From: Streptomyces sp. KL109B
GTDB taxonomy: Bacteria; Actinomycetota; Actinomycetes; Streptomycetales; Streptomycetaceae
Reading direction: 5' to 3'
NCBI RefSeq assembly: GCF_030766935.1
Contig: NZ_JASERL010000017.1
Span: 62,001 to 126,000, forward strand
DNA length: 64,000 bases
Under the pieces are notes generated by a model that made no database searches, was not told the DNA's origin, and saw only the letters and a program-made list of their open reading frames with translations. Positions 51,014 through 60,223 of this stretch are shown piece by piece. Positions within the stretch are counted from its first letter, which is position 1. Each line of letters opens with the position of its first letter. Both the position numbers and the translations under genes were made by a program.

Positions 51014-51655
51014 CTACAAGCCGTAGCGGCGGGTGGCGTGCTCCTCCTGGGCGAGCCGGCGCAGCGCGGTCAGGAGGGGGTCGTAGAGCACCGTCGAGGC
51101 CACCGCCAGCTCGGCCTTCACGGAGTCGTCCTCGTAGGTGTCGAGCTGGTCCATGTCCAACTGGGCCACCTCCTCCATGAGGTGCGCGTACTGCGCGAGG
51201 ACCTCCGGGCCGCGGGAGAAGCCGAGGCGGGTCAGCGTGACGATCGTGGTGATCAGCGTGCGGTAGGTGGGGGAGAGGGCGCCGACCTCGCGCGCGTGGT
51301 GCCAGCCCATGTCGCCGACGAAGCGGTCGAGAGCCTCGGTCACCTCCACCGTCAGCGGGTCGTCCGCCGGGGCCTCCGGAGGGTGCGGCAGCGCCCACAG
51401 CGCGGCGCCGAGACGGAAGCTCGTCCCCAGCGACTCGTCGTCGACGTGCGTGAGGACCTCCCGCACGGTGGCGACCGGGATCCGCCCGATCTGGATCATC
51501 GCCCTGATCAGCCCGAGCCGCCGCAGATGGCCCTCGCCGTAGTCGGCCTGCGTGGCGCTGATCCGCTCGCCCGGCGCCAGCAGGCCCTCGCGCAGGTAGT
51601 ACTTGATCGTGCCGACCGGCACCCCGCCGCGCTCGCTCAACTCGGCCAGTCGCAT
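51014..51655 (-). CDS. MerR family transcriptional regulator
   Basis: A 213-residue MerR protein: HTH MRLAELSERGGVPVGTIKYYLREGLL at the very N-terminus, shown here as GGVPVGTIKYYLREGLL, and a long helical effector domain without cysteine clusters or a B12 fold. AGGAGGGG lies before ATG 51655. It is divergent from the DUF4188 gene, and the 10-bp dyad between them is the likely operator. Ligand unknown. Confidence 0.87.
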   Translation of the reverse strand: MRLAELSERGGVPVGTIKYYLREGLLAPGERISATQADYGEGHLRRLGLIRAMIQIGRIPVATVREVLTHVDDESLGTSFRLGAALWALPHPPEAPADDPLTVEVTEALDRFVGDMGWHHAREVGALSPTYRTLITTIVTLTRLGFSRGPEVLAQYAHLMEEVAQLDMDQLDTYEDDSVKAELAVASTVLYDPLLTALRRLAQEEHATRRYGL

Positions 51656-51695
51656 CTCTTGTACCCCTCCTTGGGAAGTGTCACTATCCAATTAT

Positions 51696-51724
51696 GGGTC
51701 AGGGGATCGGGGGACCCCTGACCC
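51696..51724. promoter_or_regulatory. Perfect dyad between MerR and DUF4188 genes
   Basis: GGGTCAGGGG and CCCCTGACCC are perfect inverted arms with a 9-bp spacer. It lies 41 bp from the MerR start and 32 bp from the DUF4188 start. Confidence 0.65.
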
Positions 51725-51755
51725 GCTGTCAATACCCAACGGAACTGGGGGAGTT

Positions 51756-52235
51756 GTGTTCGCGAAACCGCATCTCGGACGGACCACGGCAGCCGCCGAA
51801 GGCGACGTCGTCGTCTTCCTCATCGGCATGCGGATCAATCACTTCTGGGCCGTGCACCGCTGGCTCCCGGTGATGTACGCGATGCCCATGATGCTCAGGG
51901 AGCTGGGCCGGAACCGTTCCCTCGGCCTACTCAATCACGTCCTGCTCACCGCGAATCCGCGCACCTACTACGTCGTCCAGTACTGGGAGTCGAAGGAGAA
52001 GCTCCTGGAGTACGCGACCGCCACGGATCAGCCGCACCGCTCCTGGTGGGCCCGCGTCAACCGTTACCTGCGCCAGAGCAAGGGGCACGTGGGCCTGTGG
52101 CACGAGACCTACGTCGTGCCCGCGGGCTCGTACGAGACGATCTACGGAGACATGCCCGCCTTTGGACTCGGCAGGGCCTACGGGGTGCGGCCGCTCGGGG
52201 ACGGTGTGCAGGCGCGGGACCGGCTCGCGGCCTGA
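51756..52235 (+). CDS. DUF4188 family protein
   Basis: A 159-residue protein of the DUF4188 family with [19 protein letters not shown] and [17 protein letters not shown], an alpha-beta-barrel-like (monooxygenase-type) fold. Members often lie beside MerR or TetR genes. GTG 51756 is chosen. The divergent MerR and shared dyad suggest induction by the MerR ligand. Function unknown. Confidence 0.8.
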   Translation: MFAKPHLGRTTAAAEGDVVVFLIGMRINHFWAVHRWLPVMYAMPMMLRELGRNRSLGLLNHVLLTANPRTYYVVQYWESKEKLLEYATATDQPHRSWWARVNRYLRQSKGHVGLWHETYVVPAGSYETIYGDMPAFGLGRAYGVRPLGDGVQARDRLAA

Positions 52236-52347
52236 ACGCTCGCGCCCCGCAAGCGAACCGTCACACAGCGTGCGAATGGCGTACGAAAATGGCCGTCCCG
52301 TCGGGCCGAATCGGCATTCCGGGCCTCGTGATGAAAGGATTGCGCCC

Positions 52348-52839
52348 ATGGCAATCAAGACCTACTTCGACATCACGATCAACGACGAGCCCGCCGGGCG
52401 GATCACGTTCAACCTCTTCGAGGACGTCGTCCCGAAGACCGCGGAGAACTTCCGCGCCCTGTGCACGGGCGAGAAGGGCTTCGGCTACGCCGGCTCGTCC
52501 TTCCACCGCGTCATCCCGCAGTTCATGCTGCAGGGCGGCGACTTCACCGCCGGCAACGGCACGGGCGGCAAGTCCATCTACGGCGAGAAGTTCGCCGACG
52601 AGAACTTCGAGCTCAAGCACACCAAGCCGGGCCAGCTCTCGATGGCCAACGCCGGCCCGCACACCAACGGCTCGCAGTTCTTCATCACGACCATCGTCAC
52701 CGACTGGCTGGACGGCAAGCACGTCGTCTTCGGCGAGGTCGAGGACGGCATGGAGCTCGTGAAGAAGATCGAGTCCCTCGGCTCGCGCAGCGGTGCCACC
52801 TCCGCCAAGATCACGATCGCCGAGTCCGGCCAGCTCTGA
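52348..52839 (+). CDS. Peptidyl-prolyl cis-trans isomerase (cyclophilin)
   Basis: A 163-residue cytosolic cyclophilin, close to eukaryotic CypA in style: [23 protein letters not shown], with the catalytic Arg in FHRVI, and [11 protein letters not shown]. It has no signal peptide. It speeds proline isomerisation during folding. AAAGGA lies before the ATG. A strong hairpin follows. Confidence 0.95.
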   Translation: MAIKTYFDITINDEPAGRITFNLFEDVVPKTAENFRALCTGEKGFGYAGSSFHRVIPQFMLQGGDFTAGNGTGGKSIYGEKFADENFELKHTKPGQLSMANAGPHTNGSQFFITTIVTDWLDGKHVVFGEVEDGMELVKKIESLGSRSGATSAKITIAESGQL

Positions 52840-52849
52840 TCATTCCTCC

Positions 52850-52882
52850 GGAGCCGGGATCCCGCCACGGGGTCCCGGCTCC
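52850..52882 (+). terminator. Hairpin terminator after the cyclophilin gene
   Basis: GGAGCCGGGATCCCG pairs with CGGGGTCCCGGCTCC at 14 of 15 positions (one mismatch or G-U) with a 3-nt loop, 10 bp after the stop. Confidence 0.82.
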
Positions 52883-52990
52883 CGGCATGTCCGGGGGCAA
52901 GCTCAACTCCTGGGCGTGCGGCGCGGGTTAAGGTCGCGTTCGGTGGATCACCGATCCGCCGCACCGTTTTCTCGACCCGAGGAGGCATCC

Positions 52991-54316
52991 GTGCGCCTGC
53001 GCGCCATACCCACGCTGCTGCTGTCCGCCGCCCTCACGGCCGGCGCCCTCGCCGCCACCGCGGCACCGGCGGCCGCCGCCGCACCCACATCGTTCGAGGA
53101 CCAGCTGCGGGCCCTGCCCGGAGTGAGTGTCACCGGCGTCGCCGACAAGGAGGGCTTCCCGCTCTACTCCCTGTCGATCACGCAGCCGGTCGACCACACC
53201 AGACCCAGCGCGGGCACCTTCGAGCAGCGCTTCACGCTCTGGCACAAGTCGACGGCCAAGCCCGTCGTCGTCTACACCGGCGGCTACGGCCTGTCCTCCT
53301 CGACCCGCGAACCCACCACCCTCCTCGACGCCAACCAACTCAGCGTCGAACACCGCTTCTTCGGGCCCTCCGTACCGGCCGGCGGAACCCCCTGGAACAA
53401 GATGACCGTCCAGCAGGAGGCCGCCGACGAGCACGGCATCGTCCAGGCGGTGCGCCCGCTGTACGAGAAGGCGTCGAAGTGGCTCGCCACCGGCGGTTCC
53501 AAGGGCGGCATGACGGCCACGTACCACTACCGCTTCCACCCGAAGGACTACGACGGCGTCGTCGCCTACGTCGCCCCGAACGACGCCAACAACGACGACG
53601 ACAGCGGCTACGAGGACTTCTTCAAGCGCGTGGGCACCCAGGAGTGCCGCGACGGGCTCGCCGCCGTGCAGCGCGAGATGCTGGCGCGCCGTGACACCCT
53701 GCTGCCCAAGTTCGAGCAGACCGCGAAGGACAACGGCTACACCTTCACCAACACCCTCGGCACCACCGACCGCGCCTACGAGTTCGCCGTCCTCGACCAG
53801 GTGTGGAACTTCTGGCAGTCCGGGACGGTCGACGACTGCCCGACCGTGCCCGACGCGAAGACCGTCTCCGACGACGAGCTCTACAAGTGGTCCCTCGACC
53901 ACGGCCTGTCCATCTACGAGGACTCCACCCTCGGCGCCAACAGCACGGGCCCCTACTACCGGCAGGCCGCCGCCCAACTCGGCTGGGCCGACCTGAAGTT
54001 CAAGAACCTCAAGGGCGTGCGCCACTACCCGGACATCTACCAGCCGAACTCGGTGCTGCCCGAGGACATGCGCACCACGTACGACGGCACCGTCATCAAG
54101 GGCGTCGACACATGGGTGCGCACGAAGTCGCAGCGGATGCTGTTCGTCTACGGGCAGAACGACCCGTGGAGCGCCGAGCAGTTCACGCCCAGCAAGAACG
54201 ACTCGTACAAGTACATCGTCCCCAAGTCCAACCACGGCGCCCGCATTTCGGCACTTCCGGCGAACGAGCGGGACGCGGCGACGGCCACCATCAAGCGCTG
54301 GGCCGGAGTCCGGTAG
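52991..54316 (+). CDS. Secreted S37 tripeptidyl/prolyl tripeptidyl aminopeptidase
   Basis: A 441-residue exported peptidase: signal peptide about 1-32, then an alpha/beta-hydrolase. Catalytic Ser is S170 in TGGSKGGMT, Asp is in YGQNDPW and His in SNHGAR, the S37 triad known from the S. mobaraensis and S. lividans tripeptidyl aminopeptidases. It removes tripeptides from secreted proteins or peptides. GTG 52991 has GAGGAGG upstream. Its stop lies in a 17-bp repeat. Confidence 0.9.
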   Translation: MRLRAIPTLLLSAALTAGALAATAAPAAAAAPTSFEDQLRALPGVSVTGVADKEGFPLYSLSITQPVDHTRPSAGTFEQRFTLWHKSTAKPVVVYTGGYGLSSSTREPTTLLDANQLSVEHRFFGPSVPAGGTPWNKMTVQQEAADEHGIVQAVRPLYEKASKWLATGGSKGGMTATYHYRFHPKDYDGVVAYVAPNDANNDDDSGYEDFFKRVGTQECRDGLAAVQREMLARRDTLLPKFEQTAKDNGYTFTNTLGTTDRAYEFAVLDQVWNFWQSGTVDDCPTVPDAKTVSDDELYKWSLDHGLSIYEDSTLGANSTGPYYRQAAAQLGWADLKFKNLKGVRHYPDIYQPNSVLPEDMRTTYDGTVIKGVDTWVRTKSQRMLFVYGQNDPWSAEQFTPSKNDSYKYIVPKSNHGARISALPANERDAATATIKRWAGVR

Positions 54317-54360
54317 CCGCCTTCATCCGGTAGCCACCTTCATCAGGTACCCACCGTCAC
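54310..54360. repeat. 17-bp tandem repeat spanning both stops of convergent genes
   Basis: CCGGTAGCCGCCTTCAT, CCGGTAGCCACCTTCAT and a worn CAGGTACCCACCGTCAC follow one another. The first holds the TAG stop of the S37 gene, the second repeats the TAG, and the third holds the stop (54357-54359) of the convergent flavin reductase gene. Confidence 0.9.
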
Positions 54361-55100
54361 CCGAAGCGCTCGATGCGGATCCGGTCCACCGGCTGACCGA
54401 GGCCGACGAGGAGTTGGGAGGCATGCTCGGCAAAGGAGTTGGAGCCGCACACGTACGCCTCCCACTCCGGCGCCCCGTCCTTGAAGCACGGCGTCAGGTG
54501 GTCCGCGTCCAGGCGCCGGCGCTCGCCCTCACGGGTGAGCACCGGCGTCGTCTCGGGCCCGTACTCGTCGGCGTAGATCAGCTCCGCGTGCGTACGCGCG
54601 GACACGAACAGGCGCAGCGGCAGGTCGAGTTGGCGTTGCCGGTGGTGGCGGATCATCGACATCAGCGGTACGACGCCGGAGCCCGCGCCGAGCAGCAGCG
54701 CGGGCCGGTCGCCCGGCCACGCGAAGAAGCCGCTGAGCGGTCCGCGCACCTCCACCTCGTCGCCGACCCGCGCCCCGGTGTGCAGAAAGCCGGACACCTC
54801 GCCGTCCACGACGTGGTCGAGGGTCAGCTCGATGTGTCCCGAGTCGTCGGGCGCGGAGGCGAGCGAGTAGTGCCGCTGGGCGGTGTACCCGTCCTCGGCG
54901 GTCAACCGCAGCATCAGGTGCTGGCCGGGCAGGTGCCCCTGCCAGCCGGGCACCGCGAAGCGGAACGTGGACGCGTTCGGTGTCTCCCGGCGGATCTCCG
55001 TGATCGTGGCACGCTGCCAGAGGGCGGCGCCCTGACCGGCGGCGATCCGGCCGGGGACGGCGAACCGCGTCGGCGCGACGAAATTCATGGTCTCAGTCAC
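54357..55100 (-). CDS. FAD/NAD(P) ferredoxin-reductase-like protein
   Basis: A 247-residue FNR-fold protein. The FAD loop is QRHYSLASAP (RxYS), and the NAD(P) side has LLLGAGSGVVPLMSMIRHH and the late CGSN motif. It has no iron-sulphur domain. It starts at GTG 55100, 8 bp inside the preceding molybdopterin gene, so it is probably the electron partner of that enzyme. Confidence 0.88.
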   Translation of the reverse strand: MTETMNFVAPTRFAVPGRIAAGQGAALWQRATITEIRRETPNASTFRFAVPGWQGHLPGQHLMLRLTAEDGYTAQRHYSLASAPDDSGHIELTLDHVVDGEVSGFLHTGARVGDEVEVRGPLSGFFAWPGDRPALLLGAGSGVVPLMSMIRHHRQRQLDLPLRLFVSARTHAELIYADEYGPETTPVLTREGERRRLDADHLTPCFKDGAPEWEAYVCGSNSFAEHASQLLVGLGQPVDRIRIERFG

Positions 55101-55707
55101 CCGCGTATCGCTGTTCTTCCCACGGGTTGCCCCGCGGGTGGTACCCGTTCTGCTCCCAGAAACCGGGCTCGTCGTGATCGAGGATCCGAAGGCCCGCGAC
55201 CCACTTCACGCTCTTCCAGAAGTACAGGTGCGGCACCAACAGCCGTGCGGGGCCGCCGTGTTCGGTCGGCAGCGGCTCGTCCTCGTAGCTGAACGCGAGC
55301 CACGCCCTGCCGCCCGTCACGTCGGCGAGCGGCAGGTTCGCCGTGTAGCCGGTGTGCGAGTACGCCATGATGTGCGTCGCCCCGGGGGAGGGCCGGACGG
55401 CGTCGAGGAACGTGTCGAGCGAGACACCACCGAAGCGCACCCCGAACTTCGACCACGTCGTCACGCAGTGGATGTCACCGCTGTACGAGGACGGGGGCAG
55501 CGCCTGCGCCTCGTCCCACGTCCAGGTGCGGGGTTCGGCGACGAGGCCGTCGACGGTGAACGTCCAGTCCTGACGGTCGACTTGAGGTGTCACCTCGGCG
55601 GAGAGAACCGGCCAGTCGTCGCCGGCGTCGTACTGGCCCGGCGGCAGGCCCGCGTTGTGGACGCGGGGGCGGCCGACGAAGCCGCGGGTGGCGTGGGCGG
55701 CGGTCAT
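55093..55707 (-). CDS. Sulfite oxidase-like molybdopterin enzyme (cytosolic YedY/MsrP type)
   Basis: A 204-residue molybdopterin-binding protein of the SUOX fold: DWTFTVDGLV, the Mo-ligand Cys in IHCVTTWSKFGV, and HLYFWKSVKWV. It has no Tat signal, unlike exported YedY/MsrP, so it works in the cytosol. It is coupled to the amidohydrolase before it (ATGA) and the FNR-like reductase after it. The reaction may be reduction or oxidation of a small S- or N-oxide; substrate unknown. Confidence 0.88.
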   Translation of the reverse strand: MTAAHATRGFVGRPRVHNAGLPPGQYDAGDDWPVLSAEVTPQVDRQDWTFTVDGLVAEPRTWTWDEAQALPPSSYSGDIHCVTTWSKFGVRFGGVSLDTFLDAVRPSPGATHIMAYSHTGYTANLPLADVTGGRAWLAFSYEDEPLPTEHGGPARLLVPHLYFWKSVKWVAGLRILDHDEPGFWEQNGYHPRGNPWEEQRYAGD

Positions 55708-57041
55708 GCGTGGGACTCCGGACGGGTGGTGTGTGCGAGGCCTTCGAGGTCGGCGAGGACCGCGGCCTCGTCGAGCGTCGTGAGCGTACGGTCGCGCATC
55801 AGGACCCGGCCGTCGACGACGGTGTCCCGTACGTCGGCGGACTGCGCGGCGTAGGCGAGCAGCGCGTACGGGTCGTGGCGCGGGGTGAGGTGTGGACGGC
55901 GGGTGTCGAGGACGATCAGGTCGGCGCGCTTGCCGGGCTCCAGGGACCCCAGTTCGTCGCCGAGGCCGAGCGCGCGGGCGCCCTCGATGGTCGCCATGCG
56001 CACGGCCTGCTCGGCGCCGACCGCCGTCGGATCGCCGTCCGCCTTGTGTACGAGGGCCGCCTGCCGCACCGCCCCGAGGACGTCGAGGGTGTTCGAGCTG
56101 ACGGCGCCGTCCGTGCCGAGGCCGACGGTGACACCCGCGCTCAGCAGCCGGGGCACCGGCGCGATGCCGCAGCCCAGCTTCAGGTTCGACACCGGGCAGT
56201 GCGCGACCGATGCGCCCGCGCGGGCGATCGCCGCGATCTCGCCGCCGGTCAGGTCGACGGCGTGCGCGAGCACCACGTCGGGGCCCAACAGGCCGAGGGA
56301 GTCGAGGAGTTCGACGGGCCGCTTGCCGTGCGCGACCTCGACGCCCGCCACCTCGGCGGCGTTCTCCGCGGCGTGCAGATGGATGAGCGCGCCGAACTCG
56401 CGGGCGAGGGCGAAGCACTCGGTGAGCTGCTCGGGGGAGAGGGTGTACGTGGAGTGCGCGAACACGACGGGGCGGGTGCCGGCCGGGACCGCTTCGAGGT
56501 GGCGGCGCGCCCACGCCAGGCGCTCCTCGTACGGCCGCCCGTCCGGCGGCTGAGGCACGTCCATGAACAGCGGCCCGGTGTGCAGCCGCCAGCCCGCGTC
56601 GCGCGCGGCCCGCTCGGCGGCCTCGTGGAACCAGTACATGTCGAGCGCCGACGTCACACCCGCTCGTACGCTCTCCGCGACGGCGACGCGGACGGCGGAC
56701 GCCACGGTGCCCGGGTCGAGGAGACGTGTCTCGGCGGGCACGACACGGCCCAGGAACTCCTGGAGCGTCACGTCGTCGGCGGCGCCGCGCAGCAGCGTCA
56801 TCGCGAGATGGGTGTGCGTGTTGATCAGGCCGGGGAGGACGAGCCCGCCCGAGGCGTCGAGGGTGTCGGCGGCGGTGTGGCGGGCGCGCAGCTCGTCGGA
56901 CGGGCCGACCGCCACGATCTCCCCGTCGCGCACCGCGACCGCGCCGTCCTCGATGACCCGCGAGGCGTCGTCGACGGTGAGGACGGTGCCGCCGTGCACC
57001 AGCAGATCGACGGGCCCGGTCACATCGGCGGACTCGGTCAC
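55704..57041 (-). CDS. Amidohydrolase, SAH/MTA deaminase or cytosine deaminase-like
   Basis: A 445-residue metal-dependent hydrolase of the TrzA/AtzB/MtaD group: LPGLINTHTHLAMTLLRG (HxH), HLHAAEN, HAVDLTGGEIAAIARAGASV and GLGTDGAVSSN (late Asp). Members deaminate S-adenosylhomocysteine, methylthioadenosine, guanine or similar rings. GTG 57041 overlaps the stop of the nucleoside phosphorylase (GTGA), and the two likely act in the same salvage route. Confidence 0.86.
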   Translation of the reverse strand: MTESADVTGPVDLLVHGGTVLTVDDASRVIEDGAVAVRDGEIVAVGPSDELRARHTAADTLDASGGLVLPGLINTHTHLAMTLLRGAADDVTLQEFLGRVVPAETRLLDPGTVASAVRVAVAESVRAGVTSALDMYWFHEAAERAARDAGWRLHTGPLFMDVPQPPDGRPYEERLAWARRHLEAVPAGTRPVVFAHSTYTLSPEQLTECFALAREFGALIHLHAAENAAEVAGVEVAHGKRPVELLDSLGLLGPDVVLAHAVDLTGGEIAAIARAGASVAHCPVSNLKLGCGIAPVPRLLSAGVTVGLGTDGAVSSNTLDVLGAVRQAALVHKADGDPTAVGAEQAVRMATIEGARALGLGDELGSLEPGKRADLIVLDTRRPHLTPRHDPYALLAYAAQSADVRDTVVDGRVLMRDRTLTTLDEAAVLADLEGLAHTTRPESHA

Positions 57042-57817
57042 AGTTGCTCCTTGGTGAGTATGCGCAGCGCGTCGAGCGCCACGACGCTGCCGCGCGCGAC
57101 GCCTTCGGCGACGACGTCGCGGTGCGGGTCGTAGCCACCCGTGCCGTCCCGGTCGACCAGCTCGTCCGCGTTCACCCCGTCGACGACGAGGACGGCGCCG
57201 GCGACGAGCCCGCGCAGCGACGCCATGACGAAGAGCGCGGACACCTCCATCTCGATCGCCGCGAGGCCCGCGCCGTCGTACTGGTTCAGTGGGATCAGCC
57301 CTGGTTGGAACGCCGCGCGCGTCCAAACGATTCCCCGGTGGTGCGGCGCCCCGGCATCGCGGGCCGCGCGCGTGAGGGCGAGGACGGCCTCCGGAGCCGA
57401 CACCGCCGGGTACTCGGCGGGCACCAGCTGCCCGGTCACCCCGTCGTCACGCACCGCCGCTTCGGCCACGACCAGATCGCCGTCCCCGATCCCCGGCCGC
57501 ATCGCACCCGCCGTACCGAACCTGACGAACGTACGGACACCCGCCTCTGCCAGCTCCTGGAACAGCAGAATCGCCCCGGGACCGCCGATGCCGTGCGAGG
57601 CGACGACCACCGGCACCCCGTGCCACGTGCCGCGGAACACCCGGTACTCCCGGTGGTACGACACCTCCTCGGCGTCGTCGAGGAGCGCGGCGACGGCCGC
57701 GGCGCGGGCCGGGTCGCCGACGACGACGGCGCGCTGCGGCAGCCCCGTACGCGGCACTCGGGACAGCGGGAGCAGGGAGTGGGGTGCGTCGGGCGCATCG
57801 GGTGCGGGGGCACTCAC
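57038..57817 (-). CDS. Nucleoside phosphorylase (PNP/UDP family)
   Basis: A 259-residue protein of the PNP_UDP_1 family: VVVGDPARAAAVAALL, FRGTWHGVPVVVASHGIGGPGA and the base-site AAIEMEVSALFVMASLRG. It cleaves a nucleoside with phosphate to a base and ribose-1-phosphate; uridine or a purine nucleoside are both possible. GTG 57817 has GGAG 8 nt upstream. It is the first gene of a four-gene coupled operon ending at 54357. Confidence 0.88.
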   Translation of the reverse strand: MSAPAPDAPDAPHSLLPLSRVPRTGLPQRAVVVGDPARAAAVAALLDDAEEVSYHREYRVFRGTWHGVPVVVASHGIGGPGAILLFQELAEAGVRTFVRFGTAGAMRPGIGDGDLVVAEAAVRDDGVTGQLVPAEYPAVSAPEAVLALTRAARDAGAPHHRGIVWTRAAFQPGLIPLNQYDGAGLAAIEMEVSALFVMASLRGLVAGAVLVVDGVNADELVDRDGTGGYDPHRDVVAEGVARGSVVALDALRILTKEQL

Positions 57818-57887
57818 GGGGTGACTCCAGTCGGGCGGCAGCGCGGTAGGGGTGGCGTGCTCGGGGTCGGCGGGATGTGTGTCGGCG

Positions 57888-57901
57888 CGATCCGAGGATC
57901 G
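57888..57901. promoter_or_regulatory. Dyad upstream of the nucleoside phosphorylase operon
   Basis: CGATCCGAGGATCG has perfect 6-bp arms and a 2-bp centre, 71 bp before the operon's first start. It could be an operator. Confidence 0.4.
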
Positions 57902-57940
57902 TATCCGCAGGTGGGAGCGGGTTTGAAGGCGGGGCTTCGG

Positions 57941-60223
57941 TCAGGTGCGCGGTCCCACGGGCACGTCCAGGGGCCGGGCGAGACCGGAGATCCCCTCGTC
58001 GAGGCGCTGGAGGTGGCGCAGCACGCGGTACGTGACGGTGTTCGCCGCCGGCACGCCCAGGCCGTCCGTCTCCAGCATCGCCGCGATGCTCGCACCGGAC
58101 TCCACCGTCCCCGTCGTGTCCTCGTCGTTCACCTGCGCCACCAGCACGCCGATGTTGTGCGCGATACGACGGGCCGCGCGGCCGAGCCGAGGATCGGCCG
58201 CCACGTGCTTGCTGTACGGGACGAGCTCGGCGGTCGCCGCGAGAGAACGCGCGTGGTACGCGGACGTCTCCAGGAGCGCCACCAGATAGCGCACGGTCTG
58301 ACGGCGCTCGCGCTGCGGCGCGATGGCATGTGTCAGCGGCTTCGTGGAGGCACGCAGGTCGTCGAGCGCGGTGTCCAGGTCGCGTGCACGGTCGAGCAGA
58401 TCCGCGGCCGGGCCACCGCTGAGCTGCTCCACCGCGCCCGCCACCACATCGCCGAGCCGCTCCAGGACGGTCGCCAGCAGCTCGTCCGTGCGCGAGTCCG
58501 TGCGCACCGGAAGCACCAGCACCGCCGCGATGATGCCGCACGCCGCACCGAGCGCCGTCTCCTCGATGCGCAGCACCAGGACGTCGAGGCTGTAGGTGTT
58601 CAGGAGCGTGTAGAGCAGGCCCAGCATCGCCGTCACGAAGAACGACATCAGCGCGTACGACAGCGGGGCGGTGAAGAACGCCGCGAACACGCACAGCAGC
58701 ACCAGGACGAACGCGACCCATGTGTGATTGCCGACCGCGCCCGCGAGCAGCACACCGGCGAGCACACCGAGCACTGTGCCGAGCACCCGGCGGTAGCCCT
58801 TGATGACGATCTCGCCCGTGGACGCCGTGTTGAGGAAGACGACCCAGCAGGTCAGGACGGCCCAGTACCAGCGCTGCGAGGAGAGGAACTCGCCGCCGAC
58901 GATCGCGAGACCGGAGCCGACCGCGACCTGGAAGGCGGCGCGGGTGGTGGGCCGGTCGAGGCCGGAGCGGTCGTCCTCCTCGTCCTCCTCGCCGTCCTCG
59001 GCCTTCCCCTTCTCCAGGCTCGTCAGGGCGACGGTGCCCGTGATGGACATGTCCTCCGCCTCCAACTCCTCGCGCGAACGCGTCGTGGCGGGGGAGTCGT
59101 CGGACTCGTCCTGCGGCCCGTCCAGCGCGATCCGCAGACCCATCACCGCGCGGGCCGCCTCACCGATGCCGCGGAACACGTCCTGCACGGCGAGCGTGGC
59201 ACCCGGCGGGATGCGCTCCTCGTCGCGGTAGCCGAGCAGCCGGTTGCGGATCTGGGCGACGGCGGTGCCCCGGTTGGCTTCGGCGGGGCGGGACACCATG
59301 AAGTGCAGGGCGCCCAGATCGCGGCGGAGGGTGGCCGTCGCCTCGTCCTCGCGGCGCAGGAGCTTGCCCATCGCGGGCGCGGGCGCGTGGGGGAGGTGCA
59401 GGGTGAGGGTGTCGGCGCGCTCGGAGCTGCGCGCGTTCAGCAGCAGCATGCCGAGGCGCTCGGCGGCGACCTCCGCGTCGGCGATACGACGTTGGATCAG
59501 CGAGGCCGTCGCCGCGTCACCCGTGCCGTCCTCCAGGCGCCCCTGGATCATCAGCGCCGTCTCGTGCAGCCGCGCGGTGTGGTGCCGCAGGTCGTCGAGT
59601 ACGTCGTCCAGTTCCTCCGGCGGGGCGTCCAGCAGCCTCGTCTGCGCGGTCACCAACTGCGCGAGCCGCGCCCGGAACGCGCCGCGCAGCCGGTCGAGCA
59701 CCCGCTGCGGGGTCTCCGGCACCAGCACGAAGCGGGCCACCGCGCTGCACGCGAAAGCCACCGCCAACGTGCCCGCGAGGAGCGGCAGTTGATCGACGGT
59801 CGCGTTCACGAACAGCGACACGAAATAGACCTGGAAGCCCATCAGGCCGAGCGCCGTGCCCCGGTCGCCGAACCGCCGCGAATACACCGCGCCAAAGATC
59901 AACGCGATGAAGAACAGGTCACCGGCGACGACCTTGTTGTGCAGCAGCGCGCCGAGCGTCATGGCGGCCACCGCCACCGGGAAACCACAGGACAGCGTGA
60001 TCGCCTGGCCGCGCAGATTCTTCTCGCGGATCGCGAACGTGCTCACCATCGCGGCCATCGCGCCCGCGACCATGTGCGTCACATCCGTGCCGAGCAGCGC
60101 GAGCACGGCGAGCGAGAGACCGATCGCCGTGACGATCCGCAACCCGGCCATCAGGCGCAGCAGCCCCGGATCGGAAGCCATGAAACGGTCCCAGGTGTCC
60201 CTGCGGATCGGCCGTCGCGCCAC
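57941..60223 (-). CDS. FUSC family membrane exporter-like protein
   Basis: A 760-residue protein with two hydrophobic blocks (about residues 20-155 and 455-590), each of about six helices, and cytoplasmic helical regions between and after. The second block carries YWAVLTCWVVFLNTASTGE, the FUSC/aromatic-acid-exporter signature. Family members such as AaeB export hydroxybenzoates. GTG 60223 is chosen. No AaeA-type partner is adjacent. A long plus-strand ORF across the same region is a shadow. Confidence 0.86.
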   Translation of the reverse strand: MARRPIRRDTWDRFMASDPGLLRLMAGLRIVTAIGLSLAVLALLGTDVTHMVAGAMAAMVSTFAIREKNLRGQAITLSCGFPVAVAAMTLGALLHNKVVAGDLFFIALIFGAVYSRRFGDRGTALGLMGFQVYFVSLFVNATVDQLPLLAGTLAVAFACSAVARFVLVPETPQRVLDRLRGAFRARLAQLVTAQTRLLDAPPEELDDVLDDLRHHTARLHETALMIQGRLEDGTGDAATASLIQRRIADAEVAAERLGMLLLNARSSERADTLTLHLPHAPAPAMGKLLRREDEATATLRRDLGALHFMVSRPAEANRGTAVAQIRNRLLGYRDEERIPPGATLAVQDVFRGIGEAARAVMGLRIALDGPQDESDDSPATTRSREELEAEDMSITGTVALTSLEKGKAEDGEEDEEDDRSGLDRPTTRAAFQVAVGSGLAIVGGEFLSSQRWYWAVLTCWVVFLNTASTGEIVIKGYRRVLGTVLGVLAGVLLAGAVGNHTWVAFVLVLLCVFAAFFTAPLSYALMSFFVTAMLGLLYTLLNTYSLDVLVLRIEETALGAACGIIAAVLVLPVRTDSRTDELLATVLERLGDVVAGAVEQLSGGPAADLLDRARDLDTALDDLRASTKPLTHAIAPQRERRQTVRYLVALLETSAYHARSLAATAELVPYSKHVAADPRLGRAARRIAHNIGVLVAQVNDEDTTGTVESGASIAAMLETDGLGVPAANTVTYRVLRHLQRLDEGISGLARPLDVPVGPRT

